Counted from the first letter of the stretch, positions 42,263 through 51,612 are shown. The stretch is 64,000 nt of DNA from Opitutales bacterium (GCA_030725715.1 JANRFG010000018.1:86599-150598), one strand, 5' to 3'. The notes: a model not told the origin generated them from the letters alone. A program made the numbers and translations.

Positions 42263-43912
42263 ATGAACGTCCCTGGAAGCAATGTCGCCCGTCATCTCCG
42301 GATCGCGGCCACCGAGCGTCCGGATGACCCGGCCACGAAGTCGCCGGTCGCAGTCCATCCGACGGTCGAAGCCAAGCATGAGACCCGCACCTTCCGGCAA
42401 CTCGACCAGGAGAGCGATGCCGCGGCCGCGCACCTCGCCCGAGCCGGCCTCGCCGCCGGGGACCGCGTGCTGCTGGCGGTCCGCCCTGGCCACGACCTGA
42501 TCGTCGGGATGTTCGCCCTGCTGAAACTCGGCGCCGTCCCGGTCGCGATCGACCCGGGCATGGGTTGGTCCGCTTTTCTCGACTGTGTCCGTCGCTCCCG
42601 TCCGACGGCGCTGGTCGGCGTCCGCGCGGCCGCCCTGCTCAGCCGCCTGCCCTTCACGGCCTTCGGCACGCTCCGCACCCGCGTGACCGTCGGCGGCTCC
42701 GCCTGGCGCCGAGCCCTCGCCACGACCCCGGCGGCCACGCCTCGCCCGCTGGCCGAGGTCAGCCCCGACACGCTCGCGGCGATCCTGTTCACGTCCGGCT
42801 CCACCGGCGCCCCCAAGGGCGTCTGTTACACGCACGGGATGTTCGACGCGCAGATCGAACTGGTCCGCACGACCTACGACATCCGTCCGGGCGAGACGGA
42901 CATGGCGATGCTGCCGCTCTTCGCCCTTTTCAATCCGGCTCTCGGGACGACGACCGTCACGCCCCTGCTCGACCCCTCCAAGCCCCTCGCCGCCGATCCT
43001 GCCCCGCTCGTGGCGGCGCTCCGCGCGGAGAAAGTCACCTGTTCCTTCGGGTCGCCCGCCATCTGGGGCAAGATCGCCGACCATTGCGAAGCCCGCGGCC
43101 TGAAGCTGCCCGACCTCCGCCGCCTGCTGATCGCGGGCGCGCCCGTCTCAGGCGAACTGCTCGCCAAGCTGCGCGTCATCGCGCCGCACTGCGTCGCCCA
43201 CACGCCTTATGGCGCGACGGAGTGTCTGCCGGTCACGACCATCACGGCCGACGAACTCCTGGGCGAATTCCGCCAGCGCGCCCTCCGCGGCCACGGCACC
43301 TGCGTCGGCCGGCCGGTCAGCGGCGTCGAGATCCGCGTGATCCGCGAGACGGACGGCGCGATCGCGACCTTGGCGGACGCCGCCCCGTGCGCCCCGGGCG
43401 AGATCGGCGAGATCATCGCGACCGGCCCGAGCGTCACGCGCGAATACGACGGCCTGCCCGAAGCCACCCGCGCGGCGAAGATCGCCGATGGTACCCGCGT
43501 CTGGCATCGCATGGGCGACCTGGGTTCGCTCGACGCGGAAGGACGTCTTTTCTTCTTCGGACGGCGCGTGGAAAAGGTGCGCACCGCTGACGGCGACCTG
43601 CCCACGGAATCCGTCGAGCCCGCGTTCCGTCAGCACCCGCAGGTCTTCCGCTGCGCGCTCATCGGCCTCGGCGTCGCCCCTTCCCAAGTCCCGGCACTGG
43701 TGGTCGAACCTCGCGCCGGCGCCTTCCCGACGGACGACGCCGCCCGCGCCCGCTTCATCGCCGAACTGCGCGACGTGGCGAAGACCTGCCCGCTGGCCGA
43801 ACGCGTGAAGCACATCGTGTTCCAGCGCGCCCTGCCGGTCGACGTCCGTCACAACGCCAAGATCCACCGCCTCCAGCTCGCGAAAGAGTGGAGCCCACGC
43901 CTCGCCCGATGA
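42263..43912 (+). CDS. oleC: AMP-dependent synthetase/ligase, OleC-like (olefin beta-lactone synthetase)
   Basis: ILFTSGSTGAPKGVCYTHGMFDAQIE; MLPLFALFNPALGTTTVTPLLDPSKPL; HTPYGATECLPVT; followed by OleD-like gene. Confidence 0.85.
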   Translation: MNVPGSNVARHLRIAATERPDDPATKSPVAVHPTVEAKHETRTFRQLDQESDAAAAHLARAGLAAGDRVLLAVRPGHDLIVGMFALLKLGAVPVAIDPGMGWSAFLDCVRRSRPTALVGVRAAALLSRLPFTAFGTLRTRVTVGGSAWRRALATTPAATPRPLAEVSPDTLAAILFTSGSTGAPKGVCYTHGMFDAQIELVRTTYDIRPGETDMAMLPLFALFNPALGTTTVTPLLDPSKPLAADPAPLVAALRAEKVTCSFGSPAIWGKIADHCEARGLKLPDLRRLLIAGAPVSGELLAKLRVIAPHCVAHTPYGATECLPVTTITADELLGEFRQRALRGHGTCVGRPVSGVEIRVIRETDGAIATLADAAPCAPGEIGEIIATGPSVTREYDGLPEATRAAKIADGTRVWHRMGDLGSLDAEGRLFFFGRRVEKVRTADGDLPTESVEPAFRQHPQVFRCALIGLGVAPSQVPALVVEPRAGAFPTDDAARARFIAELRDVAKTCPLAERVKHIVFQRALPVDVRHNAKIHRLQLAKEWSPRLAR

Positions 43913-44904
43913 ACACCCCTCTCGTCCTCGTCACCGGCGGCGCCGGCTTCCTCGGCCAGGCGGTCGTGCGACGCTGCCTCGCCCGCGGCTACCGTGTCCG
44001 GGTCCTCGGCCGTACGCCGCTGGCCGGCGAACTCGCCGGCCGGATCGAATTCGTCCGCGGCGACATCGGCGACCGCGCGACGGTCGACGCCGCCGTGCAA
44101 GGCTGCGACTACGTCTTCCACGTGGCCGCCAAAGCCGGCGTCTGGGGCCCTTGGGAAGAATACCTGCGCATCAATATCGACGGCACTTCGAACGTCGTCG
44201 ACGCCTGCCAAGCCCACGGCGTCCGCGCCCTGGTGCACACGAGCACCCCGAGCGTCGTCTTCAACGGCGAAGCCTTCCGCGGTGCCGACGAGTCCCTGCC
44301 CTACGGCGACAACTGGCTCTGCGCCTACGCGGAGACCAAGGCCATCGCCGAGGAAGTCGCCCTCAAGGCGGCTTCGGAACAGCTCAAGGTCTGCGCGCTG
44401 CGCCCGCACCTGATCTGGGGTCCGGGAGACCCGCACATCTTCCCGCGCATCCTCGCCCGCGCCCGCGCCGGCAAGCTCCGCATCGTCGGCGACGGCCAGA
44501 ACCAGGTCGACGTCACGCACGTCGACACCGCGGCCGACGCGCACCTCGGCGCCCTGGACGCGCTCCTCGCCGGACGCGCCAACGGCCAGGCGTACTTCCT
44601 CTCGCAAGGCGAACCCGTGAAGCTCTGGGAGTTCATCAACCGCCTGCTCGTCGGTGCGGGTGAAAAACCCGTCACGCGCCGGATCAGCCAACGGGCGGCC
44701 TACTGGCTCGGCGCGCTGCTCGAAGGCGTCTGGACGCTCTTCCGCCTGAAGGGCGAGCCGCCCATGACCCGCTTCGTCGCCGTCGAACTCGCCAAGGACC
44801 ATTGGTATGACGTCTCCGCCGCCCGCCGCGACCTCGGCCTCAAGCCCGCCGTCGAGACCTGGGCCGAACTGGACCGTCTCGCGGCCACCCTGCGCACGAA
44901 ATAA
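43909..44904 (+). CDS. oleD: OleD-like 2-alkyl-3-oxoalkanoate reductase / NAD-dependent epimerase
   Basis: LVLVTGGAGFLGQAVVRRCLARGYRVRVLGRTP; ATGA overlap with oleC; SDR motif YAETKAIAEE. Confidence 0.8.
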   Translation: MNTPLVLVTGGAGFLGQAVVRRCLARGYRVRVLGRTPLAGELAGRIEFVRGDIGDRATVDAAVQGCDYVFHVAAKAGVWGPWEEYLRINIDGTSNVVDACQAHGVRALVHTSTPSVVFNGEAFRGADESLPYGDNWLCAYAETKAIAEEVALKAASEQLKVCALRPHLIWGPGDPHIFPRILARARAGKLRIVGDGQNQVDVTHVDTAADAHLGALDALLAGRANGQAYFLSQGEPVKLWEFINRLLVGAGEKPVTRRISQRAAYWLGALLEGVWTLFRLKGEPPMTRFVAVELAKDHWYDVSAARRDLGLKPAVETWAELDRLAATLRTK

Positions 44905-44949
44905 CCGGTTCGCTTGCCCCGGCCGACATTAACCCCATCCCTCTCACCC

Positions 44950-45393
44950 ATGCCCGCCGACGGACTCCAGCCTGACAAGACTTTCCACGTGACCATCCGG
45001 ACCTGGTTCGACCAGACCGACGGGCTCGGGATCCTCCATCACTCGCACTACGTGCTCATGATGGAACGCGCGCAGAAGGTGATGTTCATCGCCTTGATGG
45101 GCAAGGACACCATCGACCCCGCCGTCGCGCCGGACGTCTACGTGGTGGTCCGCGACATCGACCTGCACTACCTCGTCGCCATCCGCCCGGAGTGCGACGT
45201 GAAGCTGGTCCTCAGCGTCCGCAAGGTCCGCGCCGCGGGTCTGACGGTGGATGTCGAGTTCCGCAGCCCCGACCTCTCGGTGCTTTACGCCAAGGCCTCG
45301 CGCACCATCTGCCGCATGGACGGCACGACCCATCAGCCCGCCGCCTGGAGCGACGAGTTCCGGGCGAAGCATGAGGCCCTTATCAGGGCCTGA
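44950..45393 (+). CDS. Acyl-CoA thioesterase (hotdog 4HBT/YbgC-like)
   Basis: VTIRTWFDQTDGLGILHHSHYVLMMERAQ matches the hotdog D..G..HH..Y...ER pattern. Confidence 0.8.
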   Translation: MPADGLQPDKTFHVTIRTWFDQTDGLGILHHSHYVLMMERAQKVMFIALMGKDTIDPAVAPDVYVVVRDIDLHYLVAIRPECDVKLVLSVRKVRAAGLTVDVEFRSPDLSVLYAKASRTICRMDGTTHQPAAWSDEFRAKHEALIRA

Positions 45394-45402
45394 GATAAGA
45401 GT

Positions 45403-45596
45403 GCTGAGTCGATGGCAGATGACAGAGTGCTGCATCGATAAAGACCGATAGTGCAGACAAATGACTCCTCGGCCTTGAGTCGTTCGTCGCATCATCGCGC
45501 AACCCCTCTGCAATCCGTCATCTGCCATCTGTCATCAACTCAGCCATCCGCCCTCGATTCAGCCATCCGTCATCTGTCATCGACTCAGCCATCTAC
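45403..45596. repeat. Degenerate heptamer (GYCATCN) repeat cluster with inverted left arm
   Basis: GTCATCT-GCCATCT-GTCATCA-ACTCA / GCCATCC-GCCCTCG-ATTCA / GCCATCC-GTCATCT-GTCATCG-ACTCA / GCCATCT; left arm GCTGAGTCGATGGCAGATGAC is its reverse complement. Confidence 0.75.
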
Positions 45597-46216
45597 CCTG
45601 CGCGCAGCGCTCCACATATCCCACACGTCTTCCCGTCGCAGCCTCGCGCGGTGCAGTGCTCGCGGCCGTAGAAGATGATCCGGAGGTGCAGCTGGTTCCA
45701 GCTGTCCTCGGAGAAGAGGCGCTTGAGGTCTTTCTCGACCTGCTCGACGGACTTGCCGGGGCTGAGTTTCCAGCGCTTGGCCAGACGATGGATATGGGTG
45801 TCGACCGGAAAGGCCGGCACGCCGAAAGCCTGCGCCATCACGACCGAGGCGGTCTTGTGCCCGACGCCGGGTAATTCCTCCAGCTCCTCGAAGGTCCGCG
45901 GCACGACGCCCCCGTGCTTGGCCATGAGCATCTTGCCCAGGCCGACGAGCGCCTTGGATTTCTGGGGCGCCAGGCCGAGCTGGCGGATCAGCGTCAGCAC
46001 CCGGGCTTCGGTCATCTTGGCCATCTTGGCGGGGGTCCCCGCTTCGGCGAAGAGCGCCGGGGTGATTTCGTTGACCTTCTTGTCGGTGCACTGCGCCGAA
46101 AGCACCACCGCGACCAGGAGCGTGAAGGCGTCCGTGTGGTCCAACGGGACAGGCGGCGCGGGATAGAGCTTCGCGAGCTCTTTGCCCACGTAGTCGGCTC
46201 GTTCCTGCTTGGTCAT
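45593..46216 (-). CDS. nth: Endonuclease III
   Basis: LLVAVVLSAQCTDKKVNEITPALF; HhH LPGVGHKTASVVMAQAFG; VDTHIHRLAKR. Confidence 0.93.
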   Translation of the reverse strand: MTKQERADYVGKELAKLYPAPPVPLDHTDAFTLLVAVVLSAQCTDKKVNEITPALFAEAGTPAKMAKMTEARVLTLIRQLGLAPQKSKALVGLGKMLMAKHGGVVPRTFEELEELPGVGHKTASVVMAQAFGVPAFPVDTHIHRLAKRWKLSPGKSVEQVEKDLKRLFSEDSWNQLHLRIIFYGREHCTARGCDGKTCGICGALRAG

Positions 46217-46395
46217 AGGCCGACCATGGCCGCCCCTCCGCCGATGGCAACGCACCTCGGGCGGACGACTTATTCACAAGCCTCGGCAGGGGTTGCCAAC
46301 CCTTATGCCGAAACCCTGATTCTCTAATACCCCCACCCACCCTTGGTGGGCGGTTGCGACACCCGTTTCCTCCTTCAAAAACCATCGTCAATTCC

Positions 46396-49377
46396 ATGGC
46401 CCAACTGCCCTACGATCCGTCCAAGATCTCCCGCGAACTCGCCCGTCATTACATCGCGGCGACCGAGGCCGACATCCAGGCGATGTTCGCCGCCGTCGGG
46501 TCGAAGGACTTCCCGGACATGTATGCGCACATCGACCCCGCGGTGCAGTTCGCCGGACCGCAGGACCTCCCAGATGAGCTCGAATACCAGGCCCTGGCGG
46601 ACCGCATGGAAGCGCTCTCGCAGAAGAACTCGGTCAAGACCGCCTTCCTCGGCGACGGCCTGCAGGTCTACCGCACGCACGAGATCGTCGGCCACGTCTG
46701 CTCGATCCGCAACCTGACGACCTCCTATACGCCGTACCAGCCGGAGCGCTCGCAGGGCACGCTGATCACGCACTGGATCTACCAGTCCACGCTCGCCCAG
46801 CTGACCGGCTTCGAAGCCGTCAACTCCTCGCTCTACGAACGCGCCAGCGCGCTCTTCGAAGCCGCCGTCTGCGCCGTGCGCATGGCCGACGCCGAAGCCA
46901 ACACCGTGCTCGTCGCCGGCAACCTGATGCCGGCCGACCTCGAAGTCCTCCGCACGCACGTCGCCGGCACGTCGGTGAAGTTGGAATTCCTCGCCCCCGA
47001 GGACGCCACCGGTCGCCTCTCCGCCGCCGGCATCGCCGCCGCGGCCGCCCGCCTCGGCAAGCAGCTCGCCGCCGTCATCTTCCCCCAGGTCAACGCCCTC
47101 GGCCTGCTCGAGGACGTCGACGCCCTGACCGACGCGTGCGCCGCCGCCGGCGTGAAGTCCATCGCCGTCATCGACCCGATGCTCCTGGCCACCGGTGGCC
47201 TCAAGGCTCCCGCGCAGTATGGCCGGAAGGGCGCCGACATCCTCGTCGGCGAAGGCCAGCACCTCGCCATCGGCGCCAACTTCGGCGGCCCCGGCCTCGG
47301 TATCTTCGCCGTCCGCCACCACGCCGATAAGAAGAACGAAGTCCGCGAGACCCCCGGACGTTTCGTCGGCAAGGCCAAGGACAACGCCGGCCGTGATTGC
47401 ATCGTGATGGTGATGTCCACCCGCGAGCAGCACATCCGTAAGGACAAGGCCACGTCCAACATCTGCTCCAACCAGGCCTTCATCGCCACCATCGCCGGCG
47501 CCGCCATCCTCGCCCGCGGCGAAGCCGGCATGGCCGCCTCCTGCGTCGCCGGACACGACCAGGCCCGCCGTGCCGCCGCCAAGCTGCACAATATCCCGGG
47601 CCTCAAGGTCTGCTACGCCGACCAAGCGTTCTGGAACGAGTTCAGCCTGATGCTCCCCGAGCCCGCCGCCGCTGTCATCGCCAAGGGCCGCGCCGCCGGC
47701 CTGCACGTGGGCGTCGACATCACCGGACGCACGCCCTGCCACTGCTCGCTGCTCAAGATCTCCTTCAGCGACCTCCAGACCGCCGCCGACACCGATAAGC
47801 TCGTCGCCTTCTTCGAAGGTCTCTACGGCAAGTCCGCCGGCACGAAGGCCCTCGCCGAAGTCCCGGCCGCCCTGCTCCGACAAGGCGCCGTCGGCCTGCC
47901 TTCCTTCCCGCTCTCCGAACTGAAGGCCTACTACTCGAAGCTCGGCGAACTCAACGTCTCGCCCGACACCGGCTGCTTCCCGCTCGGTTCGTGCACGATG
48001 AAGTATAACCCGCACATCAACGACTGGGCCGCGGGCCTGCCGGGCTTCACCGGCCTGCACCCGCAGGCGCCCGCCGAGGATACGCAGGGCTCCCTCGAGC
48101 TCCTCTGGCAGATCCAGGAATGGCTCCGCAAGATCACCGGCCTCGCCGGCCTGACCACCCAGCCCGTCGCCGGCGCCCAAGGCGAACTCGTCGGCCTCAA
48201 GCTCTTCCAGGCCTACCACCGCCACCACGGCCAGCACCGCGACATCATCCTGATCCCGACGACCGCCCACGGCACGAACTTCGCCACGGCCACCACGGCC
48301 GGCTACGCCACTAAGCGCAACCCCGATGGCTCGCCCTCGGGCATCGTGCTCCTGAAGTCCGCCCCCGACGGACGCGTCGACCAGGCCGACTTCGCCGCGA
48401 AGATCGCCGAGTTCGGTCCGCGCATCGCGGGCATGATGGTGACCAACCCGAACACCTCGGGCGTCTTCGAGACCGACTTCCAGAAGATGGCGGCGGAGAT
48501 CCATCGCATCGGCGGCCTCGTCTACATGGACGGCGCCAACATGAACGCCATCGCGGGCTGGGTGAACCTCGGCGCCCTCGGCGTCGACGCCGTCCACAAC
48601 AACCTGCACAAGACCTGGACCGTCCCGCACGGCGGCGGCGGCCCCGGCGACGGCATCGTGGCCGTATCCGAGCGCCTCGTCGACTTCCTCCCGGGCTTCC
48701 AGATCGAGAAGCACGGCGACACCTTCGTGGCCGTGAAGCCGAAGCATAGCATCGGTTCCTTCCACCGCCACTGGGGCAACTTCGCCCACAAGGTGCGCGT
48801 CTACACCTACCTGCAGCGCCTCGGCAAGGAAGGCGTCCGCCGCATGGCCGCGATGTCCGTCCTCTCCAGCCGCTACCTCTTCTCGAAGCTCGGCAAGTCC
48901 TTCCCGTCCCTGCCCGCCGCGGCCGATGGCGTGCCGCGCATGCACGAATTCATCCTCACGCTCACCGAAGAGGACTTCAAGCGCATCGAGGCCGCCGGCA
49001 TCCCGCGCGCCGGCATCATCGCCCGCGTCGGCAAGCTCTTCCTCGACTTCGGCTTCCACGCCCCGACCGTCGCCTTCCCCGAGGTCTTCGGCCTGATGAT
49101 CGAGCCCACCGAGTCCTACACGAAGGACGAGCTGGATCGTTTCGCCGAGGTCGTGCTGGCCATCGGCGAGCTCATCCGCACGAACCCGGAAGTCCTCAAG
49201 TCCACCCCGCGCTTCACGCCGGTGGACCGCGTCGATGAAGTCGCCGCGAACCGTAACCTCGTCCTCAGCGAACACCTCACGGCCCTTCCGCTGATCAACG
49301 AGAACCGTCTCTCGCCCGTCCTGCTCAACGCGATGCCCGTCGCCGAGATCAAGCAGCGCGTGCTGGCGACGGTCTGA
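46396..49377 (+). CDS. gcvP: Glycine dehydrogenase (decarboxylating), P-protein; GcvPA-GcvPB-like domains in one polypeptide
   Basis: SYTPYQPERSQGTLITHWIYQSTLAQLTGFEAVNSSLYERASALFEA; SCTMKYNPHINDWAAGLPGFTGLHPQAP; PLP site NLHKTWTVPHGGGGPG. Confidence 0.95.
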   Translation: MAQLPYDPSKISRELARHYIAATEADIQAMFAAVGSKDFPDMYAHIDPAVQFAGPQDLPDELEYQALADRMEALSQKNSVKTAFLGDGLQVYRTHEIVGHVCSIRNLTTSYTPYQPERSQGTLITHWIYQSTLAQLTGFEAVNSSLYERASALFEAAVCAVRMADAEANTVLVAGNLMPADLEVLRTHVAGTSVKLEFLAPEDATGRLSAAGIAAAAARLGKQLAAVIFPQVNALGLLEDVDALTDACAAAGVKSIAVIDPMLLATGGLKAPAQYGRKGADILVGEGQHLAIGANFGGPGLGIFAVRHHADKKNEVRETPGRFVGKAKDNAGRDCIVMVMSTREQHIRKDKATSNICSNQAFIATIAGAAILARGEAGMAASCVAGHDQARRAAAKLHNIPGLKVCYADQAFWNEFSLMLPEPAAAVIAKGRAAGLHVGVDITGRTPCHCSLLKISFSDLQTAADTDKLVAFFEGLYGKSAGTKALAEVPAALLRQGAVGLPSFPLSELKAYYSKLGELNVSPDTGCFPLGSCTMKYNPHINDWAAGLPGFTGLHPQAPAEDTQGSLELLWQIQEWLRKITGLAGLTTQPVAGAQGELVGLKLFQAYHRHHGQHRDIILIPTTAHGTNFATATTAGYATKRNPDGSPSGIVLLKSAPDGRVDQADFAAKIAEFGPRIAGMMVTNPNTSGVFETDFQKMAAEIHRIGGLVYMDGANMNAIAGWVNLGALGVDAVHNNLHKTWTVPHGGGGPGDGIVAVSERLVDFLPGFQIEKHGDTFVAVKPKHSIGSFHRHWGNFAHKVRVYTYLQRLGKEGVRRMAAMSVLSSRYLFSKLGKSFPSLPAAADGVPRMHEFILTLTEEDFKRIEAAGIPRAGIIARVGKLFLDFGFHAPTVAFPEVFGLMIEPTESYTKDELDRFAEVVLAIGELIRTNPEVLKSTPRFTPVDRVDEVAANRNLVLSEHLTALPLINENRLSPVLLNAMPVAEIKQRVLATV

Positions 49378-49390
49378 GCGCCCAGACGCC

Positions 49391-50647
49391 TCAGCGAGGC
49401 TCAGCCTCGATGAACCGGCCGCGAGAGATCGCGGCATAGGCGCCCGTCGCCAGAGCCGCCGCGCCGCAGGCCCAGAAGAGCTCACCGGAAGTGAGCCCCA
49501 GCCAGCCCGAAGCCAGCCACTGCACGCCGGCGGCCCCGAGGATGCCGACGAAGCTCAGGACGTTCGCGGCGCCCTGGACGGCACCCTTGTCCTCCGGTGC
49601 CGGCCGATGCTGCAACACGGCGGCGATCGGGACGATGAAGAGGCCGGCGAAGAAGCCCAGGCCGACGAGGCTGACGACGAAGCCGGTCAGGCCGACGCCG
49701 GCCAAGCCGAGCGGCACCGCGCATAAGGCCAGACCGACAGCGCCGGCCGGGACGAGACGATACTCGATGCGGCCACGGGAGGCATACCCGGCGGTGACGC
49801 TGCCGAAGCCGATGCCGAGGGCGAGAGAGAGCGTGAGGTAAGCATTCTGAGCCTTGCTCAGCGCCAGGACGTCCTGCGCATGGATGACGAGGTTCATCTG
49901 CACCAACGCGGCCACGAAGAAGAAACCGGCATTACCCCAGCTGGCCCGCCAGAGATCCCGGTCCATCCGCATGAGCCGCAGGCGGGCCCAGAGGTCGGTC
50001 ACGGGATTGATGCGCGGGATACATGACGGGTTCGCCGCCGGCACGGGCGTGATACCCCGGCTGCAGGCCCAGCCGAGCACGGCGAGCGCGGCAAGCAGGA
50101 GGCCGGACATCTCCTGCCGGCCGGCGAAGGCCTCCGCCAGGAAGCCGGAAGCCGCGATGCCGAAGATGATGCCGAGGAACGTCAGCAGCTCGAAGATGCC
50201 ATTACCCCACGAGAGGCGGTCATGCGGAAGCAGTTCCGGCAGGATGCCATACTTCGACGGCGCGAAAATCGCGCTATGACAGCCCATGAGGAACACGGCC
50301 GTGAGCTGTAGCCAGACCGACTCGAAAGCCAGGGCCGCCGCCGCGAACAGCATGATGCCGACCTCGGCCTGCTTCACCGCGCGCATGACCGCGGCCTTGC
50401 TGAACCGGTCCGCCAGCCAACCGCCGAGCATCGAGAACAAGATGAACGGGGCGGCGAAGAGTCCGCCGGCGAGCGCGACGTAAGTATTGCGCTGCTCGAC
50501 GGGCATGGCGCTACCGAGGACGAGCAGGATGACCAGGTTCTTGAGCGCGTTGTCGCTGAACGCAGTCTGGAACTGGGTCGCCATCAGGCTCCAGAAACCG
50601 CGCTTCCAGCCGGGATGGTCAGAGGCCTCGTGCATGCGGGATGTCAT
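49391..50647 (-). CDS. MFS transporter (LplT-like)
   Basis: 12-TM pattern: MATQFQTAFSDNALKNLVILLVLGSAMP; ILFSMLGGWLADRFSKAAVMRAVKQAEVGIM. Confidence 0.8.
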   Translation of the reverse strand: MTSRMHEASDHPGWKRGFWSLMATQFQTAFSDNALKNLVILLVLGSAMPVEQRNTYVALAGGLFAAPFILFSMLGGWLADRFSKAAVMRAVKQAEVGIMLFAAAALAFESVWLQLTAVFLMGCHSAIFAPSKYGILPELLPHDRLSWGNGIFELLTFLGIIFGIAASGFLAEAFAGRQEMSGLLLAALAVLGWACSRGITPVPAANPSCIPRINPVTDLWARLRLMRMDRDLWRASWGNAGFFFVAALVQMNLVIHAQDVLALSKAQNAYLTLSLALGIGFGSVTAGYASRGRIEYRLVPAGAVGLALCAVPLGLAGVGLTGFVVSLVGLGFFAGLFIVPIAAVLQHRPAPEDKGAVQGAANVLSFVGILGAAGVQWLASGWLGLTSGELFWACGAAALATGAYAAISRGRFIEAEPR

Positions 50648-50682
50648 GACGACCACCCCCGGACGGCAAACCTATTGAGGCC

Positions 50683-51561
50683 TCAGGCGCGGAGCTCGGC
50701 GAAGAGTTCCACCGCTGACTCGGCCTTGTTCAGGATGTAGACGTGATAGCCGGGCGCGCCGCGGGCGATCAGGCCGCGGGCCTGACGGACGGCCCACGAG
50801 ACGCCGACCTTGCGCTGGGCTTCTTCGTCCGGACCGCAGGCTTCGAGCTCGCGCACCAGAGCGTCAGGAATCCGCGCCTTGCAGAAACCGCAGAAAGTAC
50901 GCGCCTGCTTCAAGGAGAGCACCGGCATGATGCCCGGGAGGATCGGGACGGACACACCGGCCGCATGGGCCCGATCAACGAAGCGGAAGTAGTCGTCGTT
51001 ATCCAGGAAGAGCTGGGTGGTGACGAAGTCCGCGCCGGCCGAGACCTTGCCGGCAAGGAAACGAATGTCAGCCAGGTCGTCCGTGGCGTCAGGATGACGC
51101 TCCGGGAAACCGGCGACACCGACGGCGAAACGGCCCGGGCGGGCGGCGCCGATGAGACGGACGAGGCTTTCCGCGTGGGCGAATCCTTCGGGGTGCGCGA
51201 CGAAATCCGTCTGGCCCTTGGGCGGATCGCCGCGGAGGGCGAGGATGCCGGAGAAGCCGGCGCGGTCATACTGCTCGATGATCGCGGAGAGCTCAGCCTG
51301 GGAATGGCCGACGCAGGTGAGGTGACCGATCAGCGGGATGCCCATCTTCACGAGCTCTGCGCCGTAGGTGATCGTCGTGTCCCGGGAGGTGCCGCCCGCG
51401 CCATAGGTCAGGGAGGCGAAATCGATGCCGAGGGGCTTCAGCGTCGCGGCGACCTTGAGCATGCGCACGCCGCCTTCCGCGTCCTTGGGCGGGAAGAATT
51501 CCACCGACACCGTGGGGCGCACGGGACTGCGGAGAGCGGCGATGAGCTGGGTGCGGGACAT
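50683..51561 (-). CDS. metF: Methylenetetrahydrofolate reductase
   Basis: VSVEFFPPKDAEGGVRML; FASLTYGAGGTSRDTTI; HLTCVGHSQAEL; LALRGDPPKGQ. Confidence 0.95.
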   Translation of the reverse strand: MSRTQLIAALRSPVRPTVSVEFFPPKDAEGGVRMLKVAATLKPLGIDFASLTYGAGGTSRDTTITYGAELVKMGIPLIGHLTCVGHSQAELSAIIEQYDRAGFSGILALRGDPPKGQTDFVAHPEGFAHAESLVRLIGAARPGRFAVGVAGFPERHPDATDDLADIRFLAGKVSAGADFVTTQLFLDNDDYFRFVDRAHAAGVSVPILPGIMPVLSLKQARTFCGFCKARIPDALVRELEACGPDEEAQRKVGVSWAVRQARGLIARGAPGYHVYILNKAESAVELFAELRA

Positions 51562-51568
51562 CCGAAGT

Positions 51569-51592
51569 ATCTTCTTATCCAGATATGAAGAT
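51569..51592. promoter_or_regulatory. 24-bp imperfect palindrome abutting the metF start (candidate operator)
   Basis: ATCTTC-T-TATC-CA-GATA-T-GAAGAT, 8 bp upstream of the metF start codon. Confidence 0.55.
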
Positions 51593-51612
51593 GTAAGTCA
51601 AGACCCTAAGGG

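Noticed and set aside
45483-45596. CRISPR array
   Set aside because: Repeat units are 7-26 nt, degenerate and without uniform spacers; no cas genes.
45451-45678. 75-aa ORF with repeated VICHLSSTQPS/AIRHLSSTQPS peptides
   Set aside because: Translation of the non-coding heptamer repeat running into nth antisense; no RBS or homology support.
46217-46395. Possible glycine riboswitch upstream of gcvP
   Set aside because: Looked for the conserved GGAGAG...CCGAAGGRGCAA...CTCTCAGG core; not present. Only a small CCCACC-CTT-GGTGGG hairpin was seen.
46375-49485. 1036-aa ORF on the minus strand antisense to gcvP
   Set aside because: Mirrors the gcvP reading frame; long antisense ORFs are expected in GC-rich genes. 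Composition is biased (G/D/E/V/A/R) with no recognisable domain.
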